Source: Lacrimispora amygdalina (GTDB taxonomy: Bacteria; Bacillota; Clostridia; Lachnospirales; Lachnospiraceae). From it: 45,554 nt of DNA. Positions 17,643 through 26,710 of this stretch are shown here, piece after piece; positions within the stretch are counted from its first letter, which is position 1, and each line of letters starts with the position of its first letter. The translations under genes were made by a program, and so were the position numbers. The stretch lies in contig NZ_QOHO01000009.1 of NCBI RefSeq assembly GCF_003432035.1, positions 1 to 45,554 of the forward strand, read 5' to 3'. The notes beneath the pieces are model-generated. The model was given only the letters and a program-made list of their open reading frames with translations, was not told where the DNA came from and searched no databases.

Positions 17643-18296
17643 ATGAAATCAATATATCGGAAATTTGGAAATAGAATTGGGTTAATGATGACAGGCATTA
17701 TCGGAATGGGAGTATTTCTTTCTTTTCTGATTGAGGTAAACCTTGGCACCGACACAAACTCTTTTATGAACCTGGCATTATCGGAGCGTTTCGGGATTTC
17801 CTTTGGAACCTGTATGGTACTTTCCAATATTCTCTTCTTCATCCCTGAGGCTTTGCTTCAACCTAAGCTGATCAATATCGGAACAATAATGAACATGTTT
17901 CTAATCGGTTATATCAGTGATTCTTGTCATGTTCTATGGTCACGCTATTTGCCACAGATAATGTTTACAGTTCAGCCATACCAAACGATTACATTTCTTA
18001 TGGCACTTCTTCCCTTTCTGGTATCGGTTGCTTTTTACATGAATGCCGATATGGGACAAACCCCATACGATGCCATACCGACTATTATCAGCCATCGTTC
18101 TCATCTTCCATACCTTGTCATAAGAATCATTTGGGATTTTAGCGCAATTCTTATTGGTATTCTAGCTGGGAAACATCTTTCAATTGCAACTGTTGTTATG
18201 GCACTTACAATCGGCCCTTCCGTTACCTTCATCGGGAACTTCATGAAATCTCTTTCTTGGAAAGATCAAAAACGTGCTTCTGAAAATGAACTATAA
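17643..18296 (+). CDS. YczE/YitT-like integral membrane protein
   Basis: A 217-residue protein with about five transmembrane helices and the family features GMGVFLSFLIEVNLGTD near the N-terminus and a repeated FYMNADMGQTPYDAIP motif. This is the YczE/YyaS group, of unknown biochemical role. I prefer ATG 17643, preceded by GAGGAAG, over a GTG at 17622 in the same frame. Divergent from the AraC gene. Nothing in the sequence indicates a substrate. Confidence 0.82.
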   Translation: MKSIYRKFGNRIGLMMTGIIGMGVFLSFLIEVNLGTDTNSFMNLALSERFGISFGTCMVLSNILFFIPEALLQPKLINIGTIMNMFLIGYISDSCHVLWSRYLPQIMFTVQPYQTITFLMALLPFLVSVAFYMNADMGQTPYDAIPTIISHRSHLPYLVIRIIWDFSAILIGILAGKHLSIATVVMALTIGPSVTFIGNFMKSLSWKDQKRASENEL

Positions 18297-18425
18297 GAAG
18301 TGAAGAAAGTGACTCTGATGTAATTTATAGGCACTAGCAAATAGCCACCCATAATTCTAGATTTCTGGGTAGAAAAAAATGTGCAGCGAGTAGCGGCGAC
18401 TTTAATACCGGTACAACCGGTTAGA

Positions 18426-18635
18426 TTATTTTTTGCAGACATAGCCGCGCAACAACAGCACAATAACTGAATTGGAAGTCAGTGGGGCCAGATATTTTGT
18501 CTGTAATAAGTCAACTTGATTGCTGAACAGAAATGTCGGCTCTATGCGGATCGCGTAAAATTCAAGGTCATCCGAAAGGCTTTCCAAATAGTGCAGTTCG
18601 TTACTGTTGATGACCACGATGCTTCCGGACGACAC
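18426..18635 (-). pseudogene. AraC-family regulator fragment (cupin part)
   Basis: Seventy codons read SSGSIVVINSNELHYLESLS, DDLEFYAIRIEPTFLFS and NQVDLLQTKYLAPLTSN. This is the middle of an AraC-type cupin sensor domain (family length about 280), with no N-terminal strand and no DNA-binding domain. Both ends run into unrelated DNA, so it is a decayed remnant. It shares no obvious close identity with the two intact AraC genes here. Confidence 0.7.
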
Positions 18636-18988
18636 TTCGAAATGATTATATTATAATCTCCTTACCAATGTCATCTTTTTTCTCTACTCAAAGGTCGCTC
18701 TACGTTCAGTTTCTTTCAACACGTCTTATATTTTTTATTTGCAAAGCTTTACCCCCGCTCTATCAGAAAAGAATTCTGTATGCCTTGAGTGTGCAATAAT
18801 GATAACCAAAGCATACAGTTCCACCTTTGCGCCAACCTATATTTCTTAAGAATTGTTTAAATAAGCTAACTTATATTTCCATCAACAATAGCATAGCATG
18901 TAAAAAATATACCCGATAATATCTATGGCCAATCACAGTCATAACAGCTAGATTGGAAGAAGACGCGTACCCTATCAAAAATATCTTA
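18636..18988. other. Gap with no recognisable gene
   Basis: About 350 bp between two gene remnants. I could not identify a coding segment, RNA or repeat; it is probably decayed sequence. Confidence 0.5.
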
Positions 18989-19150
18989 CTACTTAAATTT
19001 TATTGAATTTGCATAAAACGGTTCACCATGACCTGGATATATTTTGAGAATTTTGTAACTCAGAACTTTTCTGGCACTTTCCTTCATCTCAGCAAAATTA
19101 TGAGCGATTGATAATTTAAGTTTCTATGTTCCTCTTTTATTGCCTTAAAG
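18989..19150 (-). pseudogene. MBL-fold hydrolase C-terminal remnant
   Basis: The minus strand reads FAEMKESARKVLSYKILKI then YPGHGEPFYANSIKFK and stop (18989-18991). The KIYPGHGxPF end is the hallmark of the C-terminus of metallo-beta-lactamase-fold hydrolases. Upstream, MDFKAIKEEHRNLN is in another frame, so the gene is both truncated and frameshifted. It lies just downstream of the GH2 gene. Confidence 0.6.
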
Positions 19151-19185
19151 TCCATGGTAATATTGACTTGGGAAGTATGTGGTTT

Positions 19186-21612
19186 TCAAAGTACGAAACT
19201 ATTGACCTGAATAGAAATTGTTTTTGGACTGCAGTCTTCTGCTGATGCCGTCACAGTGATCATACCTGCCTCTGCTTTTGAGCGGACAACAGCTAAAACC
19301 ATCCCATCAAAGGTTGTTCTTGCAGTATCAAAGAAATTCTCAGTGCTCTTCGGATCTGCACTTCCAAACCCTTGCAAAACGCCTGATCCCTCTACAGTAA
19401 CCGATACTTTTCTATCCGCTGAGGTTTGCAGTATTCCTGCTTCATCTGTAAGTGAAATCATAACATATGCCAGGTCTTCTCCCGTTGCTTCCAGCACTTC
19501 CCTGTCAACATCCATTTTTAACTCAAGTTCTTTTCCAGCTGTCTCTAAAACCATGCTGCCTGTTTCCTTCCCCTTAGCATATGCAATTGCCTTCAGTTCC
19601 CCCGGTATAAATACAATATCAAAAGTTGCTTTGAAATCGCTTTTCTCACCAACGGTGGCTTTGCCCATAGATTTGCCGTTTAATAGAAGTTCTACTTCTT
19701 CCGCGTCAGAATATATTTCTACTTTTACCGGCTTTTCTTCAAAACCTGGCCATGTCCAGCTGGATATGGAATCACTCCAGAACCATGGGGATGCAATAGG
19801 CTCTTTTCCATAGTGTTCAGGACTCTGTACTGCAATGTACGGCTGATTACGTAAGCCATATACTATTTCACGATAATATGATATCGGGCGGCGATTACCT
19901 GTAATGTCAATATCGCCACAATATGCTATCATCCAGGGATAATTACCCATAAAATTTCCTGCACTGCTTTTATCATATTCAATCTTGCCAATCCCAGCCT
20001 CCCCCAGATAGTCCCAACCAGTCCATGTAAAATCGCCGATTACATGACCGTTTTCTCTGACAAGCTTCCAATTGCCGGCGATATCTTTTGGGAAAGTCTC
20101 GCTGCCACAGATAACCCGGTTAGGGAATAGTTTTTTATCATTTACATATCTGGAATCGGCATAATTATAGCCCGCTATATCTACTACTGCAAAAGATTCG
20201 GCTGTGGAATTTGTTACAATTTCCAAGTTCATAATACCTTTTATCATGGCACCAAAATCTGCCATTTGAGAATTAACATCCCCTGTCATGGTGCCTTGCA
20301 TAACTGACTTCAACAAATCAATGACCGAGACCATTCCATTTATTGAATTAATAATGTACCTGGTACTATCCAGACTGCGGATTTTTTCAGCAAGCTTTCT
20401 CCCCCAGACCGTACCATTACTACTTCCAGTATCAGGTATTTCATTTCCTATGGAATACATAATAACACAGGGGTGGTTGAAATCTTTGTCTACCATAGCT
20501 TGAATATCTTTTTCCCACCAGGTGGGAAAATACAGAGCATAATCATAAGGGGTTTTATTAGAGGTCCATATATCAAAGCTTTCATCCATCACCAGCATTC
20601 CTAAACTATCACAGGCTTTCAGCAGAGCTTTGCTCATAGGATGATGGGCACTGCGGATTGCATTGAAGCCTGCCTCTTTTAAAATTTCCACACGACGCTC
20701 TTCAGCACGGTCAAAGGTAGCGGCACCTATCACACCATTGTCATGATGAATACATGCACCACGCAGCTTAACAACCTGTCCATTGATCTTTAAACCCTCT
20801 TCTGCATCCAATGACAGGGAACGGATTCCGAAGGTATTTATCTCTTCATCTAGCATCTTCTCTCCTGCCATCACCTTGCTTCTGCAGATATATAGATAAG
20901 GTGCCTCCACACTCCAGAGCTTAGGCTGCCTTACATACAGGCGCTGGCGCATTGTTGCGCTTTCTCCGGCAAATGCTGTCAATGGTGCATTATCAATTGC
21001 TACTGTATTACCCTCAGCATCAATAATTTCAGTTACAACAGTGGTGGCCTCAGGATTCATACCTTCGTTTTCTACTATTGTTGCTACTGCTACAATTGCA
21101 TGCCCTTTACCTAAATCCGGTGTTGTGATTTTAATCCCGTCTACAGAAATATGTACTGAATCTGCAACCATAATCCTGGTGTTCCGGTAGATACCTGTCC
21201 CTGTGTACCAACGTGAATCATCAGAGCTCTTTGTCACAACCTTGATTTCATTTTCTTCACCGTATTTCAGGAAACGGTCTGCCTTGATATAAAAATTACT
21301 ATAGCCGTATGGATGCTGTCCGGCAAAATCACCATTGATGTACACCATAGCATTCATATAAACACCCTCGAATTCAAAGGTAACCCTCTTATCCTTATAT
21401 TCAGCAGGTACAAAAAATTTCTTTACATAGTCATAGCTTCTATCAGGAAAGAATCCTTTCTTGCCCCCACTTTCAGTATGATCATTTCTCTGATTCATAA
21501 TCATTGCATCATAAGGCAGAGTAATCTGTTTGGGAGGCTCTTTGTTTGAGATGTGAAAAAAACCTGTGTTTGAGCCGATTGTCCAACCTTGGTTGAATGA
21601 ATTTCTAATCAT
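19186..21612 (-). CDS. Glycoside hydrolase family 2 (beta-galactosidase/glucuronidase-like)
   Basis: An intact 808-residue GH2 enzyme: N-terminal jelly-roll (about 1-150, RWYTGTGIYRNTRI), immunoglobulin-like domain (to about 270), TIM barrel (about 270-580) and C-terminal beta domains including a DUF4982-like segment (VKVEIYSDAEEVELLLNGKS). The proposed acid/base is E391 (SIGNE) and the nucleophile E505 (CGSE). No signal peptide, so it acts in the cytoplasm on an imported sugar conjugate. Start ATG 21612 has AGGAGG upstream. Its 5' end and leader are repeated twice more downstream of 24.4 kb. The exact sugar specificity is not visible. Confidence 0.92.
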   Translation of the reverse strand: MIRNSFNQGWTIGSNTGFFHISNKEPPKQITLPYDAMIMNQRNDHTESGGKKGFFPDRSYDYVKKFFVPAEYKDKRVTFEFEGVYMNAMVYINGDFAGQHPYGYSNFYIKADRFLKYGEENEIKVVTKSSDDSRWYTGTGIYRNTRIMVADSVHISVDGIKITTPDLGKGHAIVAVATIVENEGMNPEATTVVTEIIDAEGNTVAIDNAPLTAFAGESATMRQRLYVRQPKLWSVEAPYLYICRSKVMAGEKMLDEEINTFGIRSLSLDAEEGLKINGQVVKLRGACIHHDNGVIGAATFDRAEERRVEILKEAGFNAIRSAHHPMSKALLKACDSLGMLVMDESFDIWTSNKTPYDYALYFPTWWEKDIQAMVDKDFNHPCVIMYSIGNEIPDTGSSNGTVWGRKLAEKIRSLDSTRYIINSINGMVSVIDLLKSVMQGTMTGDVNSQMADFGAMIKGIMNLEIVTNSTAESFAVVDIAGYNYADSRYVNDKKLFPNRVICGSETFPKDIAGNWKLVRENGHVIGDFTWTGWDYLGEAGIGKIEYDKSSAGNFMGNYPWMIAYCGDIDITGNRRPISYYREIVYGLRNQPYIAVQSPEHYGKEPIASPWFWSDSISSWTWPGFEEKPVKVEIYSDAEEVELLLNGKSMGKATVGEKSDFKATFDIVFIPGELKAIAYAKGKETGSMVLETAGKELELKMDVDREVLEATGEDLAYVMISLTDEAGILQTSADRKVSVTVEGSGVLQGFGSADPKSTENFFDTARTTFDGMVLAVVRSKAEAGMITVTASAEDCSPKTISIQVNSFVL

Positions 21613-21670
21613 ATTCCATTCCTCCTACTTTTAGAGTGCGTTATCTACATATACAACACTAATTTATCAT
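21526..21670 (-). repeat. GH2 leader repeat, copy 1 (intact gene)
   Basis: About 145 bp covering the 5' leader, AGGAGG site and first roughly 30 codons of the intact GH2 gene. Copies 2 (24381-24526) and 3 (25727-25873) match it with scattered changes and share the same outer boundary near the TAATTTATCAT/TAATTTAGCAC sequence. Confidence 0.85.
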
Positions 21671-21874
21671 ACTACTAGTTACCTTCATCATCTTTTCCTC
21701 CTATGATTCACTTTTGTTATATATTGGCATTAAATTTATCAACTAAACGAATATCTTCGGAAGATGCGCCAACACTGACTGTCCTAGTTCCTGCAAAGAG
21801 GAAGAACTCTTTTGAAACTTACAAATTGGTACGTATAATAATAGTTGCGATACAAGTATACATATATCTCTATT

Positions 21875-22702
21875 TTATTTAAGGCATTTTACTGCTTCCA
21901 CATATTTTTCTCTTGGACTAAATTTGGGAGCAACTTTGGCGATAACATAAAGAAATAACCATGTCGTGATAAAAACAATGATGGACGCAATATGCGTTAC
22001 TAAACTTGAGTCTTGACGGCCTAACGGCAGCCAAACGATCCATGTTGTAAACGTCACTACCGCTACGGCCGTACAAGGTACGATCCATAAAATTAATAGT
22101 GAACGTACGCCTTTTAAATATGGTTTCAACATATAAACAACAAATCCTATAACGACAGGATTAAGGCCATTACTTATTCCCCACCACATTGGGAATCCGA
22201 AGAGCCTGAATGGCTGATTTCCGTAATATATGTAAGTGCCGATTGAACAGCCTGTACACTCAAGTATTATATCCGCAATCATAAAAATTAAATAGAGTAT
22301 AACAACTTTCTTCGCAGTAACGCCCTTTTCAAACTGAGAATAAGCAATAAATGAACCTCCGCCAGTGAACCAGGAGTAACCAATGGCCACCCACAATGGC
22401 AGACTGACCCCAAAACAGTTAAAGACCGTAAAGATACTACCATGCGTGGGGAACCAGACATATCCCACCAGATCATAAATTACCTCTGTAAGTATCGCAA
22501 TAATGCCGCCCCCGAGCATGAGAAGGCCCATCGGCGATTTCGTCTTTTTCCAGTGATAGACCATAAATGCAATAACAGCAACTAAAACAATGAGACAGCC
22601 GATCGTGAAATAGAGCTCAAGCTGACCTGCGGCTTGCATGTTAACAGGAGCAACAGGGCGACCCTCATCATGCAATAAAAAAGAAAATATCGAATTTAAC
22701 AT
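21875..22702 (-). CDS. Seven-helix membrane protein of unknown function
   Basis: About 275 residues with seven hydrophobic segments. Distinct features are an acidic/aromatic helix ILTEVIYDLVGYVWFP, a conserved-looking cluster CTGCSIGTYIYYGNQPF followed by RLFGFPMWWGISN, and a final basic tail. I start at ATG 22702, preceded by GAGGAG; an ATG at 22720 lies before that site. It follows the CrtC-like gene by about 60 bp in the same direction and precedes the GH2 gene. The pattern recalls membrane cyclase/AveC- or CruF-like proteins, but weakly. No confident function. Confidence 0.75.
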   Translation of the reverse strand: MLNSIFSFLLHDEGRPVAPVNMQAAGQLELYFTIGCLIVLVAVIAFMVYHWKKTKSPMGLLMLGGGIIAILTEVIYDLVGYVWFPTHGSIFTVFNCFGVSLPLWVAIGYSWFTGGGSFIAYSQFEKGVTAKKVVILYLIFMIADIILECTGCSIGTYIYYGNQPFRLFGFPMWWGISNGLNPVVIGFVVYMLKPYLKGVRSLLILWIVPCTAVAVVTFTTWIVWLPLGRQDSSLVTHIASIIVFITTWLFLYVIAKVAPKFSPREKYVEAVKCLK

Positions 22703-22763
22703 AGTAAACTCTCCTCTCATAAATTAAAGATATGGTATGTTATTAATTTTATTTCTTCTGTAT

Positions 22764-23855
22764 TTACTTAAGCTCTACAACACTGGGTTCACGTAAATCT
22801 CCTAATTCGTGAATCATTTTGCCTTTAACAACCTTGATTCCCTCAAGCAGAGGTATGCTTATTTCTACGTCACACATAAGCCTTATATATCCGGGCTTAC
22901 GCATTTCGGATGGTAAGGGTACATCTGGAATTAAATCGTTATCTGCCAATTCCGTCTGATTAGATATTACTATCTTCACGTGATCATTGTTATATGGAAC
23001 TTCTATTTTAATAACATTAGGATATGGGGTTCGGGTAATAGAGGATACAGAAATATTGTCCGTATCTGTATAGGTATCAGTAAACGTACCTGTACTTAAT
23101 AATATTTGATCTCCTTTGCTCAGTAAGAGTTGCGGCAGAACTTGGAAATCATATTCTTTGGGAGCTATTACGTGTGAAAAATTTAATATAAAATCATCGA
23201 CTTCCGCACGTCCCCAGTGCCATCGATAATAAGTAGACATCGGAACAACATTACCAAAATTATGGTCATGATATCCGTGCCCGTTCTTGAACTCTTTTGT
23301 CTTGCCTGCAACTGTAAGCGTTCCATCAGCAATCGCGCAAGGGACTGCCACAAAATGCGATGAATATTCTGTCAATTTCTCGTTATAATACATTGTACCC
23401 GTTCCTGGTTTCCAGCTAGGCATCGTTGCCATTAGATTAACATCAAGAACGACATCGTCTTCCTCGATATGAAGATGCCAATTCGGATATTTTCCTTTAC
23501 ACCAGGCAATATTTCCGAGTTTGAAATCACATTGTTCATAGTCCGCTTCCAATTTCAAATCAGGGTAGCTACGTACAATATCTCTCTTATCCCCATCGGA
23601 TGTTTCAACGTTAAGGCAGATTCCCGGGGTAGCCGTTTTATCCAAATCGCCAAACATACCGATCCAATCTCTGTAAAGCACTAAAACAGCCATTTTATAT
23701 CCATCATCAGTATGAACATCGAAATACCAAGACTCAAAATGATGGGGATCATCGTTATAATGAAAGGCATCATCTCTGTCTGTTACAATGTCAGGAAATT
23801 GACAATATGCAAGCGCACAAGCGTCAAATTGAGAAGTAATATGTTTATTCTCCAT
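22764..23855 (-). CDS. CrtC/AttH-like lipocalin-domain protein
   Basis: A 363-residue soluble protein of the AttH/CrtC (hydroxyneurosporene synthase, carotenoid 1,2-hydratase-like) lipocalin superfamily. The signatures are HHFESWYFD (39-46), where a Trp follows a Ser/Glu pair, and NGHGYHDHNFGN (191-202), with RWHWGRAEVDDFILN nearby. Two tandem lipocalin-like beta-barrel halves fit the length. Start ATG 23855 is chosen for its AAAGGAG site; the frame stays open 44 codons further. Family members add water to, or cyclise, hydrophobic isoprenoid-like molecules. Linkage to a 7-TM protein suggests a membrane-proximal lipid substrate. Confidence 0.75.
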   Translation of the reverse strand: MENKHITSQFDACALAYCQFPDIVTDRDDAFHYNDDPHHFESWYFDVHTDDGYKMAVLVLYRDWIGMFGDLDKTATPGICLNVETSDGDKRDIVRSYPDLKLEADYEQCDFKLGNIAWCKGKYPNWHLHIEEDDVVLDVNLMATMPSWKPGTGTMYYNEKLTEYSSHFVAVPCAIADGTLTVAGKTKEFKNGHGYHDHNFGNVVPMSTYYRWHWGRAEVDDFILNFSHVIAPKEYDFQVLPQLLLSKGDQILLSTGTFTDTYTDTDNISVSSITRTPYPNVIKIEVPYNNDHVKIVISNQTELADNDLIPDVPLPSEMRKPGYIRLMCDVEISIPLLEGIKVVKGKMIHELGDLREPSVVELK

Positions 23856-24086
23856 TTTAATCTCCTTTCTGCCGCTACGCGTCAGCACAAATAGGAATGA
23901 AAGAAGGTGCTGGCTGGCGACGATTTTTATTGTGTAGAATAAATTGGGGTAAGGAGGCATACTACAACGCACGGTAGGAGGAGTCATTGATACGCTTCCT
24001 GTAAAAACAGTATTTTAATCAGTGTTGGAATCATCTGGTCAAGCACAAATAAGTGGCGCTGCGAGCCTCTAGACCGTTATCAAAAC
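23856..24086. other. Intergenic gap upstream of the CrtC-like gene
   Basis: Should contain the promoter of the CrtC-like/7-TM/GH2 genes. No hairpin, repeat or coding remnant stood out. Confidence 0.4.
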
Positions 24087-24469
24087 TCATTGTAAAAATT
24101 TCTTGTGTACCATATCAACTGCCTCTACTCCAATTCGCACGGCCGGATGACCTTTACGCCATATCCCTCTTAAAGTTTCTGTTGTGTTGCATGACCGATG
24201 AAACTTTGTATAGATGTACTTCCCACCGGGGAAATACCCGGTAGCCGAGCCGTTTTTTAGTTTTGGCCTGCGTGTTTCGGTCAACATCGCGTCATGCGGT
24301 AGATTGACGATAGTCTTTTTCGTATCATCGTTGGCATTATAGACCGTCCAGCCCTGGTTAAAACTTTTCCCAATCATGTTAATCTGTTTGGGAGGCTCTC
24401 CGTGAGACATGTGAAAAAATCTGTGCTTGAGCCGACTGTCCAACCATGGTTGAATGATTTTCTAATCAT
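24087..24469 (-). pseudogene. Two fused GH2 5'-ends, truncated and frameshifted
   Basis: Copy 2 of the GH2 leader starts at ATG 24469 (MIRKSFNHGWTVGSSTDFF) but has six instead of seven A/T bases in the FFF-coding run, so it leaves frame. About 30 codons in, it joins a second GH2 start (MIGKSFNQGWTVYNANDDTK, then VNLPHDAMLTE, GSATGYFPGGKYIYTKFH), which itself breaks off after about 60 codons into a tail with no GH2 features. Neither piece reaches the catalytic barrel. This is a scar of at least two recombination or deletion events among GH2 paralogues. Confidence 0.8.
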
Positions 24470-24526
24470 ATTCCTTTCCTCCTATTTTTAGAGTACGTTA
24501 TCTCCATGTACAACACTAATTTAGCA
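24381..24526 (-). repeat. GH2 leader repeat, copy 2
   Basis: Matches copy 1 over the leader, ribosome site and first codons with roughly one change per ten bases, including a single-base deletion in the T/A run. It now precedes the fused GH2 remnant. Confidence 0.82.
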
Positions 24527-24532
24527 CAAAAT

Positions 24533-24556
24533 AAAAAAGGAAGCATTGCTTCCTTT
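24533..24556 (-). terminator. Intrinsic terminator of the AraC gene
   Basis: On the minus strand, AAAGGAAGCA pairs with TGCTTCCTTT and is followed by a run of T (24533-24538). It lies about 45 bp after the AraC stop codon. Confidence 0.8.
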
Positions 24557-24598
24557 CGATTGATTACTAAAATACTGTGTCCATTTTCGACTAATAAT

Positions 24599-25666
24599 TT
24601 ATTCAGATACATCCTGCGATCTGTCCCAATGTTTTTGTCTGTACTGTTCAGGGGTCATATTATTTAACTCAAAAAAAATGTTGTAAAAATGATGCCTGTT
24701 TTCGTAGCCCACTGATTCTATTATACTGGTAACAGGCATACGAGTATTTACAAGAAGTTCCTCAGCCTTTGAAATGCGGATTTTTCTGAGCAACTCAGAA
24801 AACGTAATTCCTGCGTGCTTTTTAATAAGTCTGGCGAAATAATCCTGCTGAAAATGAAACCGTTTGGTAAGCTCCTTTAGAGAAGCATCCTTGTAATTCT
24901 TCCTCAAATACTCTTCAACTTCAGAATACAAGAGCTCATTCATTCTTTTCAGTTGTGTTGAAGTTAGATTTATATCATAATCCCTGGTCAATATATCGAA
25001 TATCCTTATAATGAGCCCTTTAATAATATACTTTGCACCTTTTCTATTTTCAAATTTCTCTTTTGCAACCTGTTCTATTAAAGGAAACAGAACATCTTGT
25101 TCATCTCGCGGGGTGAATTGTAAAAACTGTCTCAAACTTTTCTGCTTCATTAAAGCTCTTCTTATAAACTGCTGAACATTATTATCATCCAATTCAGCAA
25201 GGAATAACTCATCAAAGAAATCCTCTTTCATGCATATGAATATTACGAAGTTGTCCTGATCTTTTATAAAATCTGCATGCTCACTGTTTTTATCGATAAT
25301 GCATATGCTTCCTTGGGAAAAAGTACGTTTTTCCCCGGCAATCAGCTGACTGAATTCTCCTTTTGCAACATAAGCAATTTCTATATAGTCATGGCGGTGC
25401 ATAGGAGTCATACCTGCTCTCAGTTGCTCTTCATCCTGCATTACTAAGGACGGACTGAAATCTAATGAGGTTACAACCTTAGAATCTGATGTGGTTCTCC
25501 AGAAAAGGATAACAAAGGATTTGATAAGAATATGAGTCACGCCTTCCTTGTCAGTGCTACTCATCGCAATACCATCAGAATGTAATAATTGCTCCATAAT
25601 ATTCCGGTCTATTTTGGGAATTGAATTAATATCACTCATTGTTTTGTACAGTTCCATTAAATTCAT
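24599..25666 (-). CDS. AraC-family transcriptional regulator
   Basis: A 355-residue regulator with an N-terminal extension, a cupin (MTPMHRHDYIEIAYVAKGEF...CIIDKNSEHADFIK) and a C-terminal AraC double helix-turn-helix (LKELTKRFHFQQDYFARLIKKHAGITFSELL; PVTSIIESVGYENRHHFYNIFFELNNMTPEQYRQKH). The gene start overlaps the stop of a 50-codon ORF (ATGA) that begins inside GH2 leader copy 3. It has its own terminator. It is a likely controller of the surrounding glycosidase genes, and would now be expressed from the same promoter as GH2 if that leader is active. Confidence 0.9.
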   Translation of the reverse strand: MNLMELYKTMSDINSIPKIDRNIMEQLLHSDGIAMSSTDKEGVTHILIKSFVILFWRTTSDSKVVTSLDFSPSLVMQDEEQLRAGMTPMHRHDYIEIAYVAKGEFSQLIAGEKRTFSQGSICIIDKNSEHADFIKDQDNFVIFICMKEDFFDELFLAELDDNNVQQFIRRALMKQKSLRQFLQFTPRDEQDVLFPLIEQVAKEKFENRKGAKYIIKGLIIRIFDILTRDYDINLTSTQLKRMNELLYSEVEEYLRKNYKDASLKELTKRFHFQQDYFARLIKKHAGITFSELLRKIRISKAEELLVNTRMPVTSIIESVGYENRHHFYNIFFELNNMTPEQYRQKHWDRSQDVSE

Positions 25667-25815
25667 AATGCTCGCCCCTTTGTAGCTACTGTGTTATTTT
25701 TTAGCTTTGACGTATTCAATGGCACCATCTGTATGGGAGGCTCTCCGTGAGACATGTGAAAAAAACCTGTGTTTGAGCCGACTGTCCAACCATGGTTGAA
25801 TGAATTTCTAATCAT
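25663..25815 (-). pseudogene. 50-codon ORF: GH2 start fused in front of the AraC gene
   Basis: Begins with MIRNSFNHGWTVGSNTGFF then HMSHGEPPIQ, i.e. the GH2 N-terminus, then continues MVPLNTSKLKNN... and stops with TGA overlapping the AraC ATG. It keeps a full AGGAGG site. It may be an accidental leader peptide that couples translation into the AraC gene. Confidence 0.65.
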
Positions 25816-25873
25816 ATTCCTATCCTCCTACTATTAGAGTGCGTTATCTACATATACAACACTAATTTATCAT
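25727..25873 (-). repeat. GH2 leader repeat, copy 3
   Basis: The closest match to copy 1 in the untranslated part. Its distal edge (TAATTTATCAT) is exactly where the truncated GH3 reading frame ends, so this edge is a recombination junction. Confidence 0.85.
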
Positions 25874-26710
25874 TTCCTGGAACCTATTCAACCCAGGTCT
25901 TGGCATAAAAACCCCTTTTTCTGGAATCGATATAAGCCGTATTCTCAATTTGAAATTTAACTCAACTATCCATTTCATCTTAATATCCAAGAAAGCAAAT
26001 TGATCTGCTTTCATTGAGAAATGAACTGTTTTGGTCTTTCCAGCTTCAACTGCCACTCTCGCAAAGCCGGCTAATTCCTTGTTGGGTCGAATCATACTGG
26101 CTAAGTCATCACGTACATAAACCTGTATAACCTCCTCTCCATCTCTGTCGCCGGTATTTGTAATATCGCATGATAGATTTATTACCCCATCCGCTTTTAC
26201 CTTTTTATCCACCTTCAGGTTTGAATATTCAAAGGTAGTATAGCTCTTACCTTCGCCCAGATAATATAGCGGCTTCTTTGAGCCCTCTACGTATGTACTT
26301 AGTATTATTCCTTTACCCTTTGAGTAGCTGCTTCCATTTCTATGCATTGCATAAATCGGTATCTGTCCTGCATTTCTTGCAACTGTCACAGGAAGACGGC
26401 CTGCTGGATTATAATCTCCAAACAGAACATCCGCAAGAGCTTCTCCGCCGGTATCACCAGGAAACCAGCTTTCAATGATTGCCGGGTAATTTTCACTGAT
26501 GAATAAACTGGATAAAGGTCTTGCATCCATATGAACTAATACAGCAGGCGTTCCCGTTTCAAAAATCTCCTTTGCAAGTTCCTCCTGTACGCCAGTCAAT
26601 CCAATATGGTCGCTGTCTAAACCCTCACCGATAGTACAATTACTGCCCCATCCGTATTTACCTCCAACTTTTCGTAATGACAAATCTCCTGCCATAAAAT
26701 TCCCTTCCAT
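25862..26710 (-). pseudogene. Glycoside hydrolase family 3, C-terminal half only
   Basis: About 280 codons covering the GH3 C-terminal (alpha/beta)6 sandwich (GLTGVQEELAKEIFETGTPAVLVHMDARPLS; YPAIIESWFPGDTGGEALADVLFGDYNPAGRLPVT) and the fibronectin-III-like domain (CDITNTGDRDGEEVIQVYVRD; ELAGFARVAVEAGKTKTVHF). The N-terminal TIM barrel with the nucleophile Asp is missing, and the start at 26710 lacks conserved sequence, so it is a truncated beta-glucosidase/xylosidase. The last 25 residues drift from the family and its stop lies at the GH2 leader junction. Confidence 0.85.

Noticed and set aside
18405-18422. Doubled ACCGGT sites as an operator
   Set aside because: Two six-base palindromes near a pseudogene are too little to support a regulatory call.
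24053-24244. Plus-strand 63-codon ORF
   Set aside because: It is the antisense of the GH2 remnant and has no features of its own.
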